NCBI RefSeq assembly: GCF_014839805.1
Contig: NC_051130.1
Coordinates: 4,650,001 to 4,714,000 of the forward strand
Origin: Manduca sexta
Taxonomy: Eukaryota; Arthropoda; Insecta; Lepidoptera; Sphingidae
DNA length: 64,000 bases
Reading direction: 5' to 3'
The notes below the pieces were generated by a model. It did no database searches. It was not told the DNA's origin and saw nothing but the letters and a program-made list of their open reading frames with translations. Both the position numbers and the translations under genes were made by a program. Numbering within the stretch: the first letter of the stretch is position 1; each line of letters starts with the position of its first letter. Positions 60,001 through 64,000 of this stretch are shown piece by piece.

Positions 60001-61513
60001 GAAACAAATGTCACTGTAAAATATATACTTGACAATAAATATACCTGTTGTTTACATACAAACAAGTAATAATAACATACAGAATATTTGGTCTTCAATG
60101 TAAAAATAAAAAAAAATAAGCACAGAAATGCGGTTTGTGGATGCATAGATTGTGAGCATACAAGACATTTGAACAATGTCTTACCATAATTATTGATGAT
60201 ATTTGTCTACAGCACATAAAGTAACATAGATTATCTATATCCTAAATTAGCACAGAGGGTACTTCCCCTGGTTTCCTGATGTTCTCTAATGACAGCAGTC
60301 CCTTATGCGTGTCAGAAAATGGGTGACATGAAATTTCTGACACTAGACTGGCCAGTAGTTTAAAAATCCAACCATCAATTAATCCACCTTGGGCATCATG
60401 ATGGACTACGGCCCAAACCTCTTCCTTTAATGTGAGGAGGCATAAGTACTTCAGTTGGATGTATATAAGCTGATCATGTCATGCACTTTTCACCCTGGAA
60501 AATTGCACAGGTCCCTAAGGATGATTGACAAATTGTAAACATGCTAGCAAAGCAAAAGATATACATGAATCCTTAACTTTTGTGTTGGAAATAGCATTTG
60601 AATATGCAAAGGAAATATTTCATCCAAACCTAATATTACAATGATTAATTAATATCTTGAACTGTGTGGTCTATAAAGCTTTATACATGTATTTTAAATT
60701 GTGTAGCAACTATATGTGAATGAATTACTCAATTAAATTCAATGAATGTAATATACACAAAATATTTATTGAATGTTTAGTAACAGCATCCACATTAACA
60801 CAAATCTGTATTCTAACATATAGAATTGTAATATAAAAATTAATTTATCTATATTTAGTATTCACTAAACCACTCAAATTATTACCCTTTAGGACACAAT
60901 AAATACTAGTGCATTACCACAAAAAAGTTAATAAAGTTTACTTTGACTATTAGCTGAAACTACTAGAATAACACTTTTCCACACCTTTCCAATTTTGTGT
61001 GAATAATGGACAATTTGGCACAAAATCATATTTTCAACAAAATATTTATCCAACCATTACTTGATTAAGACACAAGTTACTGTGACACTTTTTTTCAAAT
61101 AGAAATTTGGCCTAGATAATGTTATATGCTTTCATCATTTGAATTCAATGAATTAACAATGTACAAAACATGTTATCAATACAGTTACTCACACTACACG
61201 CGTCCAGTCAGACTTTAATGATACCGTGAGTCAAAACTACGGAAATTCAAAGTAAATAGGGAATTAGAAAGTTCCATTTGGGTAAATAACTGATATTATG
61301 TTGATGTTAGTACTGTCGGTCTCATTACCAAATAACAATAACAATATTTGTTATTGTTTTCGTACCGGTACCTCTATTGCGTATATGAACGTAAATATTG
61401 TATAATATGATTGCGCTTACCCCGAGGCTGCTGTCAGTCATATTCAGGGAACCGTTGGGTCCGTCTAAATGATTGTTGTCAATAGAATCTAAATAATCAT
61501 CATTTTCTGCCAT
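57056..61513 (-). CDS. Pabp2: Nuclear poly(A)-binding protein 2 (PABPN1/Pabp2)
   Basis: Five minus-strand exons in transcription order: 61513-61421, 59804-59657, 59408-59276, 58560-58431, 57208-57056. They join in phase to 218 residues, close to Drosophila Pabp2. The acidic N-terminus ([10 protein letters not shown]...) is followed by a helical segment ([20 protein letters not shown], about 45-64) that in the family stimulates poly(A) polymerase. One RRM follows, with RNP2 SVYVGNV (98-104) and RNP1 KGFAYIEF (138-145). The C-terminal Arg/Gly/Tyr-rich tail ([20 protein letters not shown] and on) is a typical arginine-methylation and nuclear-import region. The protein binds growing poly(A) tails in the nucleus and controls their length. 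It lacks the N-terminal polyalanine tract of human PABPN1. The ATG at 61513 is the first in frame; the codon six bases upstream is GTG. Divergent from the right-edge gene. Confidence 0.95.
58802..59095 (+). repeat. Non-LTR retrotransposon 3' end with A-tail, copy 2 of 2
   Basis: It lies in Pabp2 intron 3, in the opposite orientation to the gene. It matches 11693-11908 and continues through 'atttatgggcggtaacatcg', 'cttaccatcaggcggacagc' to a run of A at the end, as in 5'-truncated LINE copies. The class (RTE-like) is inferred from the tail style. Confidence 0.7.
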
Positions 61514-62764
61514 TTCCACAGGCTGCCTCGATCATGAATTCAGCAATTCGACGTTCACTTTAGTTTAACACTCTGAAAATCCAATACCAAACACTAAATT
61601 TATCTAGCTCATAGATAAATTTGATAATTATGATGATACTGACGTACCGGTAACCAAGTCAGTAACGATACTAATGACCTACTTACAAAATATAGCACTC
61701 ATCAACTAAAAACAGTTATCTTTATTAGTGAAAATAAGTGTTCTTACATAAACACCTTATCATTTAGTTGATATTTACAGATTTATTAAAAATATCTTAA
61801 AATGGAACACCATTTAACCCAAACAACAATTAATGTTGCTACATGAAAAAACATAAAAGGGAAAAAATTTACGAAACCAGAACCAGATCATAGACACCTC
61901 TTATTGATGTAGCCAATAATGGACAACTTTGTTTGTTTTTCTACTATCTCGTTTAGTAATATACTTAGAGATGCCAACTTTTTAAATCAAGTGATATTTA
62001 AATTGTGCCTATATGCACTTGATTCGATAGTAGGTATATTTTAATATTTTTGATAACTAACACGGAGTATCTCAAACAGAAGTTGCCTCTTTAAAATAAT
62101 TTCCATAGACTATAGACCCGAAAATATTGATTATCTGTATTCTATTAACTGGCAAATTTTTGTTGCGATGTCTTGTCAATTTTAATTTGACAAATGACAA
62201 TTCTGTGAGCGAATCAATGAAGTTTAGTTTTATAAAAAACAATAATCACTCTAGATTAGTTTAGTCTCTAATCAACGGGAATAATAGGTATTTTTCAGTG
62301 ATATTGACTATTGTATCTGTTGAATATAGTTTGTTTGTTGTAGAGACAAAACGGCCAATCACATCAAGTTGGATTTGGAATTATAGAAACAAATCCTAAA
62401 TCGCTGTATTATTTAGTTTAAATTCCGTGTTGGGTATGGTATATCCTTTATTTTGGTTTAAAACAATTCTCTGGGTTCGTATATTTCAAATTGTATTGTT
62501 CTGTAAAAATATCACAATTTTTATAGGTATATATCACCTACATCATGCAATAGTCTAATGTAATGTAAAATTTACACAAAATAACACAGTATGCTATAAA
62601 AAAAAAAACAGTGAGGTGCTATTTGTTTGCATGCAACTTTGGAAGTACTGAATATCAATAAGATTTTTTAATGACATTATATTTAATTATCCAGGTGTTT
62701 GTGAGCATCAGCTGGATTCATACAATATATCTGAGTTGGAAGTTATCAAGTTTATCTGAGAAAT
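61514..62764. promoter_or_regulatory. Divergent promoter region of Pabp2 and the right-edge gene
   Basis: This 1.25-kb AT-rich stretch lies between two start codons facing apart. An acceptor site at about 62693-62694 precedes the coding exon at 62765, so the right-edge gene probably has an untranslated first exon within this interval. I cannot place transcription starts. Confidence 0.5.
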
Positions 62765-63518
62765 ATGCCACTAACAGCTGATGTGGCTGCACAACAAGTG
62801 CAGGTATTAACTTAACCCTTTGCTTGATCATTATCAGTTTTTATGCAGTTACTATTTGTACTAAAAATGTTAGTACTTGTAATTTGTGTTGTTTTTTGTT
62901 GACATATACTTGCAAAAGTTTAATTGAATGTAGACAAATGAAACCAAATCTGAAGCAGTACTCTATCACATTTTTTAAAACCATTATCATTTTCCAGGAG
63001 CGTCTGCGCTCTCTTCACAGACTAATATATGACATAGAACCAGAAAGGGTCAGAAATGAACAGTGTATAGAGTCTATACTTAGAGCTGAGAAGGCAGCAG
63101 AGTCAACACAGTCCACTGATGACTCTTCTGGATCTTCGCAACAGGTATTCTGACATAATTCACAAAAACATTATTATGGATGTTTGCACATTCATAATTT
63201 GACTTGATTTGTACTCCCAAGAGCACATGGGTTTTATCTCATTTCCATTTTTATGTTCATGTATGTCAAGAATCTAAATTGAATTTTATAAAAAGATGAA
63301 TATGTTAATTGTTAAGCAATTTTTGGCATGATTCGTCCTATATAGATATATAGATATAGATGAATATTGCATTAAATATTTTTTTGTAGCAAATAATGCA
63401 GCTGAAGAACTTGTACAAGTCAGGACTCACAGCAGCCGAGCAAGAGGAGCGGCTGTTGCGCGCAGCCTTGTCACGCATCTACGAAATACGCACCATCAAG
63501 AATGAACGACGGATCCAG
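62765..63518 (+). CDS. 5' part of an unrecognised gene, charged helical protein, truncated by window edge
   Basis: Three coding exons, 62765-62803, 62998-63144 and 63390-63518, all in phase 0, give 105 residues with donors intact. The last exon ends at a GT donor, so the gene continues beyond the window. The product starts MPLTADVAAQQVQ and then has a helical segment (ERLRSLHRLIYDIEPERVRN). A Ser/Thr/Gln-rich linker (STQSTDDSSGSSQQ) is followed by a second charged helix (LTAAEQEERLLRAALSRIYE). No signal peptide or membrane segment is present. It looks like a cytoplasmic or nuclear coiled-coil protein. I do not recognise the family from this part. It is divergent from Pabp2. Confidence 0.7.
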
Positions 63519-64000
63519 GTAAAGAGGCTTATGGGTGCCTGTTAAATTGTAATAAATAAATAAAAATATTGTTAAATGTAGGTAGGTACTGTAACTTTGA
63601 CTTTTCGGATGACCAATGCGTCAGTCGGTCCCGTGATCTTGAAGGCTGAAAAGTCTTAAAATGTTGGGAGAAATTTATAATACAAAAACTACGTTAAGTC
63701 ATCAAAATAGTTTTATTTTAATAAATAAATATAAATTGTACTAATATTTAATAATATATGATTCATCTATCATGTCCAATACCAACATGTCGTGAGCATG
63801 TTTGTTTCACCTTGCCGCCGCTGGGTATCGCCTGCCTAGTTGGCCGACTTAAGCATACGCCAACATTTGAAGAACACATTTGGCGTAGCTTGTCACAACT
63901 CACAATCACTCCGTCGAATGTTAAGACGTACTTATTTTGTATCAATACCTACGCCCGCACTGGCCTAAGAAAGACCCACATTTATAACTGGCATAAGATA
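63519..64000. other. Intron of the right-edge gene, no feature recognised
   Basis: The stretch follows a donor site and reaches the window end without another exon that fits the phase. The minus-strand open frame 63763-63945 is unsupported and may be part of a repeat. Confidence 0.5.

Overview
The window is AT-rich eukaryotic DNA from an insect, almost certainly a moth or butterfly (Lepidoptera). The genes are spliced with GT/AG introns. Their proteins match insect or animal families, including Morgue, a family I know only from arthropods. The repeats (tRNA-derived SINEs, tails of RTE-like non-LTR elements, many small TIR/MITE elements) are of types I know from lepidopteran genomes. I see no bacterial, CRISPR or rRNA features. 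All exon models were assembled by hand from splice sites, reading phase and protein similarity. Every complete model closes on a whole number of codons.

Layout, left to right. 1-6445: AT-rich, no confident gene, with one GC-rich island near 2.7-3.2 kb. 6446-16147 (+): six-exon STIMATE/TMEM110 homologue, an ER membrane protein that promotes STIM-dependent calcium entry. 16148-23909: intergenic DNA with SINE and LINE debris. 23910-36340 (+): a complete axonemal inner-arm dynein heavy chain of about 3,933 residues (DNAH12-like), with almost all of its coding sequence in a single 11.67-kb exon. 36835-39635 (-): five-exon, 192-residue coiled-coil protein of unknown function, tail-to-tail with the dynein. 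40298-43596 (+): SREK1/Srp54-type SR splicing factor with two RRMs and an RS domain, divergent from the coiled-coil gene. 44639-45646 (+): intronless Arg/Ser-repeat ORF built from 23 perfectly phased 36-bp units. 46066-46488 (+): small two-exon orphan gene. 47015-50931 (-): eight-exon morgue homologue (zinc-knuckle + F-box + an E2 domain with Gly in place of the catalytic Cys). 50932-57055: non-coding DNA with several MITEs. 57056-61513 (-): five-exon PABPN1/Pabp2, the nuclear poly(A)-binding protein. 62765 onward (+): first coding exons of an unrecognised coiled-coil gene that runs off the right edge and is divergent from Pabp2.

The genes do not form an operon-like system; they are unrelated housekeeping, regulatory and ciliary/sperm genes. 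Two concern pre-mRNA processing (SREK1, Pabp2). Two head-to-head pairs (coiled-coil/SREK1 and Pabp2/right-edge gene) probably share promoter regions. The points most worth a second look are the near-intronless dynein, the 36-bp coding minisatellite next to SREK1, the lepidopteran Morgue with its dead E2, two copies of a near-perfect palindromic TTAA-flanked MITE (one internally rearranged), and an overlapping minimal uORF at the STIMATE start codon.
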